This document shows, piece after piece, positions 7,732 through 15,957 of a stretch of 64,000 bases of DNA. The stretch lies in assembly GCF_002278925.1 (NCBI RefSeq), contig NZ_NCJH01000012.1, forward strand, positions 62,001-126,000. Reading direction: 5' to 3'. The DNA is from Polaromonas sp. 39-63-25. GTDB lineage: Bacteria > Pseudomonadota > Gammaproteobacteria > Burkholderiales > Burkholderiaceae_C. Made by a program: the position numbers and the translations under genes. Each line of letters begins with the position of its first letter. Within the stretch, counting starts at the first letter, position 1. The notes under the pieces are model-generated. The model was not told the origin of the DNA and made no database searches. It saw only the letters and a program-made list of their open reading frames with translations.

Positions 7732-8617
7732 CTTGTAAAAGAGGCGGCACCGGTGGCGCCAGCATTTCCTGCAGCAACCAGGTGCCGGCGCGGCCCAGCG
7801 GCCGCTGGCGCGACCAGACGGCGTCCACCGGCACCCGTTGCGGCCAGCCGCGCGCGGCCAGCTCGGTGAGTTTGCCGACGGCAAAACGCGTGACCATCCA
7901 GCGCGGAATCGCGGCCCAGCCAAAACCCAGCACCGCCATTTCCAGCAGCATCAGGTAGCTGGGCGCCGACCAGGAACGGCGCGCCGCCGGCATGACCTGG
8001 TCAGCCCGCCCCAGGTAGGTGTCCAGCCGCAACTCGCGGTGCCGGGCCAGCAGCTCGGGCGTGATGTCCGTTTTGCCGGCCAGCGCATGGCTGGTGGCGA
8101 CAAACAGCGCGATCTCGGACTGCTCGGCAATAGTGGCCGAACCGATGTCAGGCGGGTACGCCCCCTGCGCGCCGACCACGCCGATGTGGGCACGCCCGGT
8201 CTGCACCAGCGACACCAGGTCGCCGTGTTCGGCAATCAGGCACTCAAACTCCAGGTCCGGAAAACGTTGCTCGAAGGCGGTCAGCATGTCCTCGAAGCGG
8301 TCCGACTGGTAGGTGTCGGACCAGACCACGCTGAGCCTGGCTTCGAGGCCGCCGCCCAGCTGGCTGGCCGACAGGTCGAGCCGGTCGCTGGCGGCCAGGA
8401 TCTCCTGCACCTTGCCCAGCATCACCCGGCCGTGTTCGGTCAGCGCGGGTTTGCGGCTGCTGCGGTCGAACAGGGAGAGGCCCAGGTCGATCTCGAGGTT
8501 GGCAATCGCCGTGCTCACCGTGGACTGGCTTTTGCCGAGCTTGCGCGCAGCGGCCGAGAAAGAGCCCAGTGCGGCGGCTTCGGCAAAGGCGGTCAGGGCT
8601 TCGGGGGAATGGCGCAT
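7724..8617 (-). CDS. LysR family regulator, probable regulator of the divergent PACE exporter
   Basis: This 297-residue LTTR has its HTH at residues 6-40 (ALTAFAEAAALGSFSAAARKLGKSQSTVSTAIANLE) and an effector domain containing LVWSD-like and VLGFGWAAIPRWMV segments. It is divergent from a PACE-family efflux gene, the same arrangement as aceR/aceI in Acinetobacter, so it is probably that gene's activator. The TATCTA-N9-TAGATA palindrome is 7 bp from its start codon. The last residues (LLQAK) derive from a repeat copy shared with the convergent LysR gene. Confidence 0.88.
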   Translation of the reverse strand: MRHSPEALTAFAEAAALGSFSAAARKLGKSQSTVSTAIANLEIDLGLSLFDRSSRKPALTEHGRVMLGKVQEILAASDRLDLSASQLGGGLEARLSVVWSDTYQSDRFEDMLTAFEQRFPDLEFECLIAEHGDLVSLVQTGRAHIGVVGAQGAYPPDIGSATIAEQSEIALFVATSHALAGKTDITPELLARHRELRLDTYLGRADQVMPAARRSWSAPSYLMLLEMAVLGFGWAAIPRWMVTRFAVGKLTELAARGWPQRVPVDAVWSRQRPLGRAGTWLLQEMLAPPVPPLLQAK

Positions 8618-8623
8618 GGCGGT

Positions 8624-8644
8624 TATCTATCTGTTTTGTAGATA
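8624..8644. promoter_or_regulatory. Candidate LysR box TATCTA-N9-TAGATA
   Basis: Inverted arms TATCTA (8624-8629) and TAGATA (8639-8644) contain the T-N11-A core expected for LysR-type sites. They sit in the divergent region between the LysR gene (start 8617) and the PACE gene (start 8726), followed by an AT-rich stretch suitable for a promoter. Confidence 0.55.
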
Positions 8645-8725
8645 TTAGAAAACTTTAATGTATTGGAAATAGCGATAAAAATCGAGTCCTTGCCATTTCC
8701 ACTCCCCCATTCCCCTCACTCCGTC

Positions 8726-9184
8726 ATGAACCCCAGCCTCCAGAAGTCCGTCAAGGAACGTTTTTTTCACGCCCTCGGTTTCGAGGTGCTGGCCATCGCC
8801 CTCTGCGCGCCGCTGGGCGCCTGGCTGCTCGGCTACTCGCTGGCCCACATGGGGCTGCTGACGCTGATGATTTCGCTGATCGCCATGGCCTGGAACATGG
8901 TGTTCAACGCGGTGTTTGACCGTGCCCAGCGCCGCCTGGGTTTCCCTCGCACGCTGGCCGCGCGGGCCGTGCATTCGGTGCTGTTCGAGGTCGGCCTGAT
9001 CCTGGCCGTGGTCCCGCTAGCCGCCTGGTGGCTGGACATCGGGCTATGGCAGGCCTTTGTGCTGGATATCGGCATCGTGCTGTTTTTTCTGCCCTACACC
9101 TTTGCCTTCAACTGGACCTACGACCACCTGCGCGACATCGTCGTGGCCCGCCACCTGCGAAAAAAAGCGCTGCCCGCCGCCTGA
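8726..9184 (+). CDS. PACE family multidrug efflux transporter
   Basis: This 152-residue integral membrane protein is built of two repeats of a two-helix unit (bacterial transmembrane pair). The first contains FFHALGFEVLAIALCAPLG and MAWNMVFNAVFD; the second contains HSVLFEVGLILAVVPL and LPYTFAFNWTYDHLRD. The paired WNxxFN / FNWxYD motifs are diagnostic for proteobacterial antimicrobial compound efflux proteins, which export chlorhexidine, acriflavine or short diamines by proton exchange. ATG 8726 was chosen because upstream in-frame codons run through a Pro/Ser-rich stretch unlike the family. It is divergent from a LysR gene. Confidence 0.92.
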   Translation: MNPSLQKSVKERFFHALGFEVLAIALCAPLGAWLLGYSLAHMGLLTLMISLIAMAWNMVFNAVFDRAQRRLGFPRTLAARAVHSVLFEVGLILAVVPLAAWWLDIGLWQAFVLDIGIVLFFLPYTFAFNWTYDHLRDIVVARHLRKKALPAA

Positions 9185-9197
9185 TGCGCCCGGCCGG

Positions 9198-10019
9198 TCA
9201 GGCTGCGCGGTCCGGCACCAGCTCGCTGGTGTGCGCCACTTCAAAACGCCCCGCGCCACCGGCGCTGCGGTAATCCCAGCGTTCGAGCCGACCCCGCAGC
9301 GGATGGTCGGCGGGATCGCACAGCAGCAGGTTCACGGAATTCGGCGCCTCGCGCCGTATGCGCGAGGACAGCGCGGTACCGGCCTGCACACACCAGAGGC
9401 GCCGTTGCAGGCCGTCCACGCAGGAGGACAGTTCGCAGACATAAGGCAGGTGGATGTGGCCGCCCATGACGATGTCCGCGCCGGCAGCGGCCCAGGCGCG
9501 CACCGCCGGCTCCCAGCCGCGCAGGCGGTCGTGCTCGTCCTCAGCACGCAGCACATACACCGGCTGGTGCACCACCACCACGCGCAACTGCCCGGGCCCG
9601 GCCTGGCGCAGGCGCGCGGCCACCCGTTCGATCTGGCTGGCCGACACCTCGCCATTTTTGTGTCGCCAGCGGCGTGTGGTCTTCACCGTGCTCAGTTGCA
9701 GCCAGGCGGTGTCCAGCACCGGCTCCAGGCCGGGCCCGAAGTCCTGCAGGTAACGCGCATAAGGCGTGACCAGCCGCTGCCAGGGGTTGAACAGCGGGAT
9801 GTCGTGGTTGCCGGGCAAGGCCAGCATCTGGGGAATCTGCAGGCGTTCACAAAACGCCCTCGCCGCGCCAAACTGCGCCGCCGTCGCACGTTGCGTGATG
9901 TCGCCCGACAGCACCAGCACGTCGGGGCGCTGCTGCCGCGCCAGCTCCACCAGCGCGTCCATCACCGGCGGCTGCGCCGTGCCGAAATGGGGGTCGGAGA
10001 TCTGCAGCAGCTTGTTCAT
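9198..10019 (-). CDS. Calcineurin-like metallophosphoesterase (CpdA-like)
   Basis: This 273-residue protein shows the metallophosphoesterase motif series: QISDPHFGT (residues 6-14), LVLSGDITQR, LPGNHDIP, VVVVHQPV and GGHIHLPY. This is the class III cyclic nucleotide phosphodiesterase / CpdA-like pattern with two metal ions. Its start overlaps the lipid-kinase stop by one base (TGATG), so the two are translationally coupled, suggesting a shared phospholipid-related role. Substrate (cAMP, nucleotide or phospholipid) cannot be told from sequence. Confidence 0.88.
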   Translation of the reverse strand: MNKLLQISDPHFGTAQPPVMDALVELARQQRPDVLVLSGDITQRATAAQFGAARAFCERLQIPQMLALPGNHDIPLFNPWQRLVTPYARYLQDFGPGLEPVLDTAWLQLSTVKTTRRWRHKNGEVSASQIERVAARLRQAGPGQLRVVVVHQPVYVLRAEDEHDRLRGWEPAVRAWAAAGADIVMGGHIHLPYVCELSSCVDGLQRRLWCVQAGTALSSRIRREAPNSVNLLLCDPADHPLRGRLERWDYRSAGGAGRFEVAHTSELVPDRAA

Positions 10020-10987
10020 CAGGCCACTTCCACCCGGTCAGCCGGCGCGGGAACCATCAGCAACAGGGGTTGGTCGGCCACCTCGAACACCAGCGGTGCC
10101 TCCATCCAGCTGACTTCCCCATCGGTGGCCACCTTGACGCGCCGGCGCCCGCGCGGGGTGACGGTCAGGCGGCGAAACGAAAAGCTGTGGATGTTGTCCG
10201 CATCGCCGAGCCGCCCCAGCAGGCCGCGCAGCAGCAGGCCGAACAGCGCCAGCGTGCCGATGGGACGCACCACCACCCCGGCCAGTTGGCCATGCACCAC
10301 GGCATTGGCGTCTTTTTCGTCAATGCCCACACGAGTGAGTTGCAGGTGGTTGTTGCCGACAAACAGCGTCGGTGTGCGCAGGGCGGCCACCTGGCCGGCC
10401 GATTCGATCTGCAGCTGAAGCTGGCGGCGCGTCTGCAGCAGCGAGGCCATGCCCGAAACAAAAGCCACCAGACGGCTGCGGCCGAACTGCTGCTTCCAGG
10501 CTTCCCTGTCCTCCAGCAATTGCGGGTACAGGCCCAGACTGGCATTGACCAGAAACAGCCTGCCATTGACCTGGCCGACCTGGACCGGCGACACGCTGGC
10601 GCCGACCAGGGCCCTGGCTGCCGCCTCGGTTTCCTGCGGGATCGCATGGACGCGTCCGAAATAATTGAAGGTGCCCTGCGGCAGGACGCCGAAGGGGCAA
10701 CCGCTGCCCAGCACGGCGCGGGCCACGGCGTTGATGGTGCCGTCCCCGCCCGCAGCCACCACCACGCCGCCCCGGGCCTTGGCCTGGCGGACAGCGCGGC
10801 GCGCCACCTCGTCGATCTGGTCGGCTGCATCAATCGGCAGGAACTCGAACTCGCGGCCGGCCTGCGTGAATACGCGGGCCATCACGGCCTGTTCATCGTC
10901 GGTGTTGTGGTGGCCCGAGCCGGCATTGATGACTATCAACAGCGGGCCCCGGCGCGCGGCGTCCTGCGCCAGAAAGTGAACATTCAT
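10019..10987 (-). CDS. Diacylglycerol kinase family lipid kinase
   Basis: This 322-residue protein has the DAGK catalytic signature: IVINAGSGHHN near the N-terminus, AAGGDGTINAVARAVLG (the GGDGT nucleotide loop, about residue 78), FGVLPQGTFNYFGR, and the C-terminal VATDGEVS motif. Members phosphorylate diacylglycerol or related lipids at the membrane (YegS/BmrU-like). The ATG at 10987 is preferred to the GTG two codons upstream. It is first in a two-gene unit with the metallophosphoesterase. Confidence 0.9.
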   Translation of the reverse strand: MNVHFLAQDAARRGPLLIVINAGSGHHNTDDEQAVMARVFTQAGREFEFLPIDAADQIDEVARRAVRQAKARGGVVVAAGGDGTINAVARAVLGSGCPFGVLPQGTFNYFGRVHAIPQETEAAARALVGASVSPVQVGQVNGRLFLVNASLGLYPQLLEDREAWKQQFGRSRLVAFVSGMASLLQTRRQLQLQIESAGQVAALRTPTLFVGNNHLQLTRVGIDEKDANAVVHGQLAGVVVRPIGTLALFGLLLRGLLGRLGDADNIHSFSFRRLTVTPRGRRRVKVATDGEVSWMEAPLVFEVADQPLLLMVPAPADRVEVA

Positions 10988-11089
10988 GCCCACCAGCTTA
11001 CGGACCGGCCCGGTTTGCGTCTGTCAGGCAAACACCCTTCCGGAAGTGTCCGGTACGGCCGAACGGGCCGCCCGCCGGAGGGCAGGTCA

Positions 11090-11803
11090 TCACTTCATCT
11101 GCACGGAGCCCGACACATTGACCAGCACGGTGCTTTTGCCGGCTTCGACCGGAATCGCCGAGTCCGACATCGCGGACTTGGCTTCCATGGCCATCACGCG
11201 CGGACGGATGGGGCCCTGGTCATTGGCATTGATGGAAACTTCACGCAGCGTGTAGCCGGAAAAACCGAAACCCCGCGCAATCTCGCCGGCCTTGGCCTTG
11301 AAACGCTCGATCGCCTGCGCCTGCGCATCCCCCTCGACACGGGCACGGGCCTCGCGGCTCAGCGCAAAACCGACATTGCCCAGGCTCAGGGTCTGGACCT
11401 TGCCGGCCGCCGCCGTGATACGCGCAAAATCCCGGCCCTCCAGCACCATCTCCGTGCTGCCCTGCCAGCCATTGATCTTGCCGTCCTTGCCATAACGCGG
11501 GTACAGGCTGAAGTTGCCGGTGCGCACATCCATCAGGCCAGGCTGGGCGGTTTTTCTGGCCTCGGCCAGCGCCGCCTCCAGGGCCAGCTTGAGCTGGTTT
11601 TGCACCGTGGCGGCATCGCTGCCGTCCCGGGTGGTCGTCATTGCGATGGACAACAGGTCCTGCTGCACTTCGACGGCCGCGCTGGCCGACAGCTGAGCAA
11701 CGTTTTGCAGCGGCGCATAAGGTGCAGGCTGGTTTTGGGCAAACAGGCCTGTGCTTGCGGCCAGGAGCGCGCAGGCGGCAAAGAGTTGGGCGGTTTTTTT
11801 CAA
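11090..11803 (-). CDS. SIMPL domain (DUF541) periplasmic protein
   Basis: This 237-residue protein has a signal peptide (KKTAQLFAACALLAASTGLFAQ), then a SIMPL domain: LSASAAVEVQQDLLSIAMTT, YPRYGKDGKINGWQGSTEMVLEG, VGFALSREARA, ARGFGFSGYTLREVSIN. E. coli YggE is the best-known member, linked to oxidative stress, but the molecular role is unclear. The probable start is TTG at 11803, since it places the signal peptide at the N-terminus and has a purine-rich GAAAGTGA just upstream; upstream ATG codons would put over 50 residues before it. Divergent from ompR. Confidence 0.85.
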   Translation of the reverse strand: MKKTAQLFAACALLAASTGLFAQNQPAPYAPLQNVAQLSASAAVEVQQDLLSIAMTTTRDGSDAATVQNQLKLALEAALAEARKTAQPGLMDVRTGNFSLYPRYGKDGKINGWQGSTEMVLEGRDFARITAAAGKVQTLSLGNVGFALSREARARVEGDAQAQAIERFKAKAGEIARGFGFSGYTLREVSINANDQGPIRPRVMAMEAKSAMSDSAIPVEAGKSTVLVNVSGSVQMK

Positions 11804-11989
11804 GGGATCACTTTCAGTTGAATTAAAAAGCAGCTGGCACGCGAAACAAGCCGCGCCACCGGCGAAACGATAAGTGGTTTTTGAGGTCCGGCTTGTCAGC
11901 ATCTGCCGCCAATGGTTGCCATCCAAAGACCCAAGCGTGCCATTGGTTCGCATCTCTCCCTTATCGCGCTTGCCCGCAACTGCAACTTC

Positions 11990-12061
11990 TGTAACAGTCT
12001 GTCAAAGTGCACGAAAAATCTCGAATCCGCGTTTTTAGCCCGCAGAATTGGCTCTGTTACA
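11990..12061. promoter_or_regulatory. Paired TGTAACA / TGTTACA motifs upstream of ompR
   Basis: TGTAACA at 11990-11996 and its reverse complement TGTTACA at 12055-12061 flank the promoter region of the response-regulator gene; TCTGTCA directly follows the first. They are the most symmetrical elements in this spacer and could be an autoregulatory site. Binding by OmpR is inference. Confidence 0.3.
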
Positions 12062-12076
12062 AATTACGATCGCCTT

Positions 12077-12814
12077 ATGACACAAGCTAGCAATTCAACC
12101 CGCGCTGACAAGATCCTGATTCTTGACGACGATGCCCGCATCCGCGACCTGCTGCGCCGCTACCTGACACAGGAAGGCTTTGAAGTCATCCTGGCCGAGG
12201 ACAGCAAGGCCCTGAACCGCATCATGATGCGCGACGCCGTGGACCTGATCGTGCTCGACCTGATGATGCCCGGTGAAGACGGCCTGTCCATCTGCCGGCG
12301 CCTGCGCGCCGCCAACGACCGCACCCCCATCATCATGCTGACGGCCAAGGGCGAGGACGTGGACCGCATCGTCGGCCTGGAAGTCGGCGCCGACGACTAC
12401 CTGGCCAAGCCTTTCAACCCGCGCGAACTGCTCGCGCGCATCCATGCCGTGCTGCGCCGCCGCCCCGCGGTCGAAGTGCCGGGCGCACCATCGAGCGAGC
12501 AGGAAGTGGTCAATTTCGGCCCCTTCAGCTTCGACATGGGCTTGCGTACCCTGCAGAAAAACGGCGAGGAGCTGCCCCTGACCACCGGGGAATTCGCCAT
12601 GCTCAAGACGCTGGTGCGGCATCCGCGCCAGCCGCTGTCGCGCGAAAAGCTGGCGCAACTGGCACGCGGCCGGGAGTTCGAGCCCTTTGACCGCAGCCTG
12701 GACGTGCAGGTCTCGCGCCTGCGCAAGCTGATCGAGGTGGACGCTGCCGTGCCCCGCTACATCCAGACCGTGTGGGGCATAGGCTACGTCTTCGTGCCGG
12801 ACGGCACGAGCTAA
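12077..12814 (+). CDS. ompR: OmpR-family response regulator
   Basis: This 245-residue regulator has a receiver domain with the acidic pair in ILDDDAR (residues 15-21), phospho-acceptor D61 (LIVLDLMMP), T89 and K111 (DDYLAKPF), then a winged-helix output domain (LPLTTGEFAMLKTLVRHP, FDRSLDVQVSRLRKLIE, IQTVWGIGYVFVPDG). Sequence and partner identify it as the OmpR that pairs with the EnvZ encoded 102 bp downstream. It regulates osmotic or envelope genes in relatives. Start ATG 12077 gives the normal OmpR length. Confidence 0.93.
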   Translation: MTQASNSTRADKILILDDDARIRDLLRRYLTQEGFEVILAEDSKALNRIMMRDAVDLIVLDLMMPGEDGLSICRRLRAANDRTPIIMLTAKGEDVDRIVGLEVGADDYLAKPFNPRELLARIHAVLRRRPAVEVPGAPSSEQEVVNFGPFSFDMGLRTLQKNGEELPLTTGEFAMLKTLVRHPRQPLSREKLAQLARGREFEPFDRSLDVQVSRLRKLIEVDAAVPRYIQTVWGIGYVFVPDGTS

Positions 12815-12877
12815 AGCGAAAGCGCCACTTGCTGCCGGACGCCAGACTCCCCTCGGGCTGACCGGGCCGACCCACCT

Positions 12878-12907
12878 CTCCCGTTCTCCCGTTCTCCCGT
12901 TCTCCCG
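12878..12907 (+). repeat. Octamer tandem repeat (CTCCCGTT x3 plus partial)
   Basis: Three perfect copies of CTCCCGTT and a partial fourth lie in the 102-bp gap between ompR and envZ, immediately before envZ. Unit-number change would alter spacing between the two cistrons, not a reading frame. Confidence 0.8.
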
Positions 12908-12916
12908 AGTCCCCGA

Positions 12917-14314
12917 ATGCAAGGCACACGCGCCGCACACCTGGAAACTGCCCCCGCCGCACTGGAAACCGCACCGGCGCCGCTGGAGATGCGTCCGCGC
13001 GTCGGCCTGAGCCTGTTCTGGCGCACCTTCCTGTTCCTGTCGCTGCTGCTGATTGGCTGCATCATCGCCTGGCTGCAGACCTTCCGGGCGCTGGAGTTCG
13101 AGCCGCGTGCCGTGCAAAGCGCCAAACAACTCGCCTCGCTGGTCAACCTGAGCCGCGCGGCGCTGAAATACTCCGACGCCATCACCCGGGTCTGGCTGAT
13201 CAAGACCCTGGCCGAGGAGGAAGGCGTGCGCATCTCGCCGCGCGAACCGCGCGACAAGTTCGAGCACTTTGTCAACGATCCCTTCAGCGAGCGTATTGGC
13301 GACGAACTGACGGCCCGCATGGGCGAAGGCACGGTGGTGGCCAAATCCGTCAACGGGCAACCAGGCCTGTGGGTCGGGTTCAAGATCGACGGCGACGCCT
13401 ACTGGCTGCTGACCGACCCTTCGCGGCTGGGGCCCCTGCAGGGCGGCACCTGGCTGATCTGGCTGATCACGGCGGCCATCCTGTCGCTGGTCGGTGCCGC
13501 GCTGATTGCGCGCCTCATCAACCGGCCGCTCAAGCAGCTGTCGTTTGCGGCCAGCCGCATGCGCGACGGTGACTTCGACGCCAGCCTGCTCGACGAGCAG
13601 GTAGCGACCAGCGAGATCCGCGAGGTCAACATCGGGTTCAACCGCATGGCCGAGCAGCTCTCCAAAATCGAGGAAGACCGCGTCATCATGCTGGCCGGCA
13701 TTTCGCACGACCTGCGCACCCCGCTGGCGCGGCTGCGGCTGGAAACAGAAATGAGCGTGGCCGATCCGGAGGCCAGGGCCCACATGGCCGCCGACATCAC
13801 CCAGCTCGACGCCATCATCGACAAGTTCCTGGACTACGCCCGGCCCGACCCGCCGCAACTGGCGTCGGTGTCGCTCAATGCCATCATCGAGGCGGCCGTC
13901 TATTCGGTGGGCGAATACGCCGACATGCGTGTCAATGTGTCGCTGCCGGGCCAGATTGTGGTGCTGGCCGACGAGGTCGAACTGTCCCGCGTGATTTCCA
14001 ACCTGCTGGAAAACGCGCGGCGTTATGGCAAGACGCCGGAGACCGGCATCGCCATGGTCGACATTGCAGCCAAGGAACGCGACCAGTGGGTGCTCATCAA
14101 GGTGCGCGACCACGGCACCGGCGTCGCGCCGCAGGCCCTGAACAACCTGACCAAACCCTTTTTCCGCGGCGACGCGGCCCGCACGGCGGCCACCGGGGCC
14201 GGGCTGGGCCTGGCGATTGTCGAGCGAACCCTGCACCGCATGGGCGGCGTGTTCGCGCTGGCCAACACCAGTTCGGGCGGACTGGCTGCGCACATCAAGT
14301 TAAGGAGGGGTTGA
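12917..14314 (+). CDS. envZ: EnvZ-type sensor histidine kinase
   Basis: This 465-residue inner-membrane kinase has, in order: TM1 at about residues 33-53, a periplasmic sensor of roughly 120 residues, TM2 (LIWLITAAILSLVGAALIARLI), a HAMP linker (INRPLKQLSFAASRMRDGDFD), the H-box AGISHDLRTPLARLRLE with phospho-His near residue 264, N-box NLLENARRYG, and G boxes VRDHGTGV and TGAGLGLAIV. It phosphorylates and dephosphorylates the adjacent OmpR. It is encoded downstream of ompR with a short repeat-containing spacer. The N-terminal 24 residues are Ala/Pro-rich. Confidence 0.93.
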   Translation: MQGTRAAHLETAPAALETAPAPLEMRPRVGLSLFWRTFLFLSLLLIGCIIAWLQTFRALEFEPRAVQSAKQLASLVNLSRAALKYSDAITRVWLIKTLAEEEGVRISPREPRDKFEHFVNDPFSERIGDELTARMGEGTVVAKSVNGQPGLWVGFKIDGDAYWLLTDPSRLGPLQGGTWLIWLITAAILSLVGAALIARLINRPLKQLSFAASRMRDGDFDASLLDEQVATSEIREVNIGFNRMAEQLSKIEEDRVIMLAGISHDLRTPLARLRLETEMSVADPEARAHMAADITQLDAIIDKFLDYARPDPPQLASVSLNAIIEAAVYSVGEYADMRVNVSLPGQIVVLADEVELSRVISNLLENARRYGKTPETGIAMVDIAAKERDQWVLIKVRDHGTGVAPQALNNLTKPFFRGDAARTAATGAGLGLAIVERTLHRMGGVFALANTSSGGLAAHIKLRRG

Positions 14315-14332
14315 CCCCCACGCCTGTCTGCC

Positions 14333-14366
14333 CCCTCTCCCCCCCGGGAGAGGGTTGGGGTGAGGG
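14333..14366. repeat. CCCTCTCCC...GGGAGAGGG palindromic repeat, copy 1
   Basis: Hairpin of the CCCTCTCC/CGGGAGAGGG type followed by TGGGGTGAGGG, just after envZ. The same element recurs at 14414, 20220 and 58797; it is a REP-like palindrome common in Proteobacteria. Confidence 0.75.
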
Positions 14367-14413
14367 CCCGCGCCTCGCAAGACCCGCTCGGCCAGGGGTG
14401 GCACACGCTGTAG

Positions 14414-14446
14414 CCCTCACCCCTGCCCTCTCCCAAGGGGAGAGGG
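14414..14446. repeat. CCCTCACCCC...GGGAGAGGG palindromic repeat, copy 2
   Basis: Second copy in opposite arrangement 50 bp after the first (CCCTCACCCCTGCCCTCTCCC then GGGGAGAGGG). The pair forms a BIME-like cassette between convergent envZ and ispF, where it may act as a transcription-end structure. Confidence 0.75.
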
Positions 14447-14472
14447 AGTCGGCCACCTGTGAATGAAACAGG

Positions 14473-14520
14473 GTTCCAGCCCTTTTCGGGCGGTCGCAAG
14501 CAGCTACTAAAACAATAGCA
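14473..14520 (+). repeat. Interspersed repeat, copy 5, at the 3' end of ispF
   Basis: GTTCCAGCCCTTTTCGGGC, GGTCGCAAGCAGCTA, then CAATAGCA. It overlaps the end of ispF: the ispF stop codon (14507-14509) and its last codons lie within the repeat. Confidence 0.8.
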
Positions 14521-15031
14521 CCACAGCACGCGCTTCGATGCTCAACCCCTGCCCCACCGGCCCCAGCTTCTCGGCCGTCTTGGCTTTCACGTTGACCCGG
14601 CCGGCCTCCAGGCCCAGGGTTTGTGCGATGCGCTCGCGCATGGCCGGAATGTGGCTGGCCAGCTTCGGCGCCTGCGCGATCACGGTACTGTCGATGTTGC
14701 CGATGCGAAGTCCGCGTTCAGCCAGCAGGCGACCGGTCTCGCGCAGCAGCAGCACCGAATCCGCGCCCTTGAAGCGAACATCGGTGTCGGGGAAATGGCT
14801 GCCGATGTCGCCGAGCCCGGCGGCGCCCAGCAGCGCGTCGATGATCGCGTGGATCAGCACGTCCGCATCCGAGTGGCCCAGCAGACCGGTGCTGTGCGGC
14901 ATGGTCACGCCGCCAATGATCAGCTTGCGGCCCGGCACCAGCGCGTGCGTATCCCAGCCTTCACCGATGCGGAATGGAGCCCCAACGCTCTCCCCACGTT
15001 TGGAGTCAGCTGGGTTCGGTGCTGGTGTCAT
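14507..15031 (-). CDS. ispF: 2-C-methyl-D-erythritol 2,4-cyclodiphosphate synthase
   Basis: This 174-residue protein catalyses the fifth MEP-pathway step, releasing CMP to form the cyclodiphosphate. Visible motifs are [18 protein letters not shown] (Zn-binding D27/H29), [29 protein letters not shown] with the third Zn ligand His, FPDTD, and [16 protein letters not shown]. The N-terminal 18 residues overlap the end of ispD by 26 bp; translation may begin slightly later, but a coupled overlap is common. The final VVLLF and stop are embedded in an interspersed repeat. Confidence 0.95.
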   Translation of the reverse strand: MTPAPNPADSKRGESVGAPFRIGEGWDTHALVPGRKLIIGGVTMPHSTGLLGHSDADVLIHAIIDALLGAAGLGDIGSHFPDTDVRFKGADSVLLLRETGRLLAERGLRIGNIDSTVIAQAPKLASHIPAMRERIAQTLGLEAGRVNVKAKTAEKLGPVGQGLSIEARAVVLLF

Positions 15032-15830
15032 CAGATAAAACTTTCTGTGCAGCTTTCGGTGCGGCGGGTTTGCGCACCCGCGGCTTGGCCGGCGTCCGGC
15101 TTTTGATCAGGGCTTCGGCCAGCAAGAAATCTTCCGGCCAGGTGACCTTGAAGTTGTGGGCACTGCCGCGCACCAGCTGCGGCGCCACGCCGGCCGCTTC
15201 CATGGCACTGGCTTCGTCAGTCACCGGCTCGCCCAGGGTTTGCGCCATCTTCAGGGCCTGCGTCAGGGCGCCCAGACGGAACATCTGCGGCGTTTGGGCC
15301 AGCCATTTGTCCGAGCGGTCCACGGTGGCGACCACGCGTTCGTCCCGGCCCTGCTTGAGCGTGTCGGGTACCGGCTGGGCCAGCAGGCCGCCCACCGGGT
15401 CGCAGTGGCAGGCGTCGATCAGGCGGTCGATCAGCGCGGGCGTAACCAGGCAACGCGCGGCATCGTGGACCAGCACCCAGTCATCGAGTTCGGCGCCGCT
15501 GGCGGCCAGTTGCTCCAGCCCATTGAGCACACTGGCGGCGCGTGTGGCGCCGCCGCAGGGCGCCACCTCATAGCCGGTGGCGGTCTGCCCGCTGAAAAAA
15601 TCGTCGCCAGGCGCCACCACCACGAGGCAGGAATCAATGCGCGCCACCGCGGCAAAAGCCTGCAGTGTGTGCCGCACCATGGGCAGGCCGGCTATCGGCT
15701 GGTACTGCTTGGGCAAGGCCGCGGCTGCGCCCTGTGCCGCGTTGTCACCCATGGCGCGCATGCCCTGACCCGCGCATGGAATCAGCGCAAAAAAGCGGGG
15801 AACCAGGGATTTCGGCGGGATCGGCGTCAT
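15006..15830 (-). CDS. ispD: 2-C-methyl-D-erythritol 4-phosphate cytidylyltransferase
   Basis: This 274-residue protein catalyses the third MEP-pathway step, forming CDP-methylerythritol from CTP and MEP. Motifs: [10 protein letters not shown] nucleotide loop, [20 protein letters not shown], a central [14 protein letters not shown], and [10 protein letters not shown]. There is an insertion between the AGxG loop and PKQY ([11 protein letters not shown]) and a Lys/Pro-rich C-terminal tail of about 35 residues, so it is longer than E. coli IspD (236). It is cotranscribed with ispF (overlap 26 bp). Confidence 0.95.
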   Translation of the reverse strand: MTPIPPKSLVPRFFALIPCAGQGMRAMGDNAAQGAAAALPKQYQPIAGLPMVRHTLQAFAAVARIDSCLVVVAPGDDFFSGQTATGYEVAPCGGATRAASVLNGLEQLAASGAELDDWVLVHDAARCLVTPALIDRLIDACHCDPVGGLLAQPVPDTLKQGRDERVVATVDRSDKWLAQTPQMFRLGALTQALKMAQTLGEPVTDEASAMEAAGVAPQLVRGSAHNFKVTWPEDFLLAEALIKSRTPAKPRVRKPAAPKAAQKVLSDDTSTEPS

Positions 15831-15883
15831 GGCTTGATCATAGATTCTAAAATCGGGGCGTCAAAGGCCAGCCAGGGCCGTTC

Positions 15884-15920
15884 ACACCCCACTCTGCACC
15901 GTTTGGGGTGTTTTCCTTTT
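15884..15920 (+). terminator. Terminator-like hairpin in the mfd leader
   Basis: Stem ACACCCCA / TGGGGTGT (15884-15891 and 15904-15911), 12-nt loop, then TTTTCCTTTTTT. On the plus strand it has the shape of an intrinsic terminator, yet it lies 38 bp before the mfd start and no plus-strand gene precedes it. It is either an attenuator or the end of a short unannotated transcript. Confidence 0.55.
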
Positions 15921-15957
15921 TTCCGCCGCTTTCCTGTTACCTTATTCCGACTGTTTC

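Noticed and set aside
12095-14293. Very long (over 700 codons) antisense frame over ompR-envZ, and similar long antisense frames over mfd and the PBP1 gene
   Set aside because: These are antisense shadows caused by GC-rich codon bias; composition is His/Gln/Arg-rich and no domain is present.
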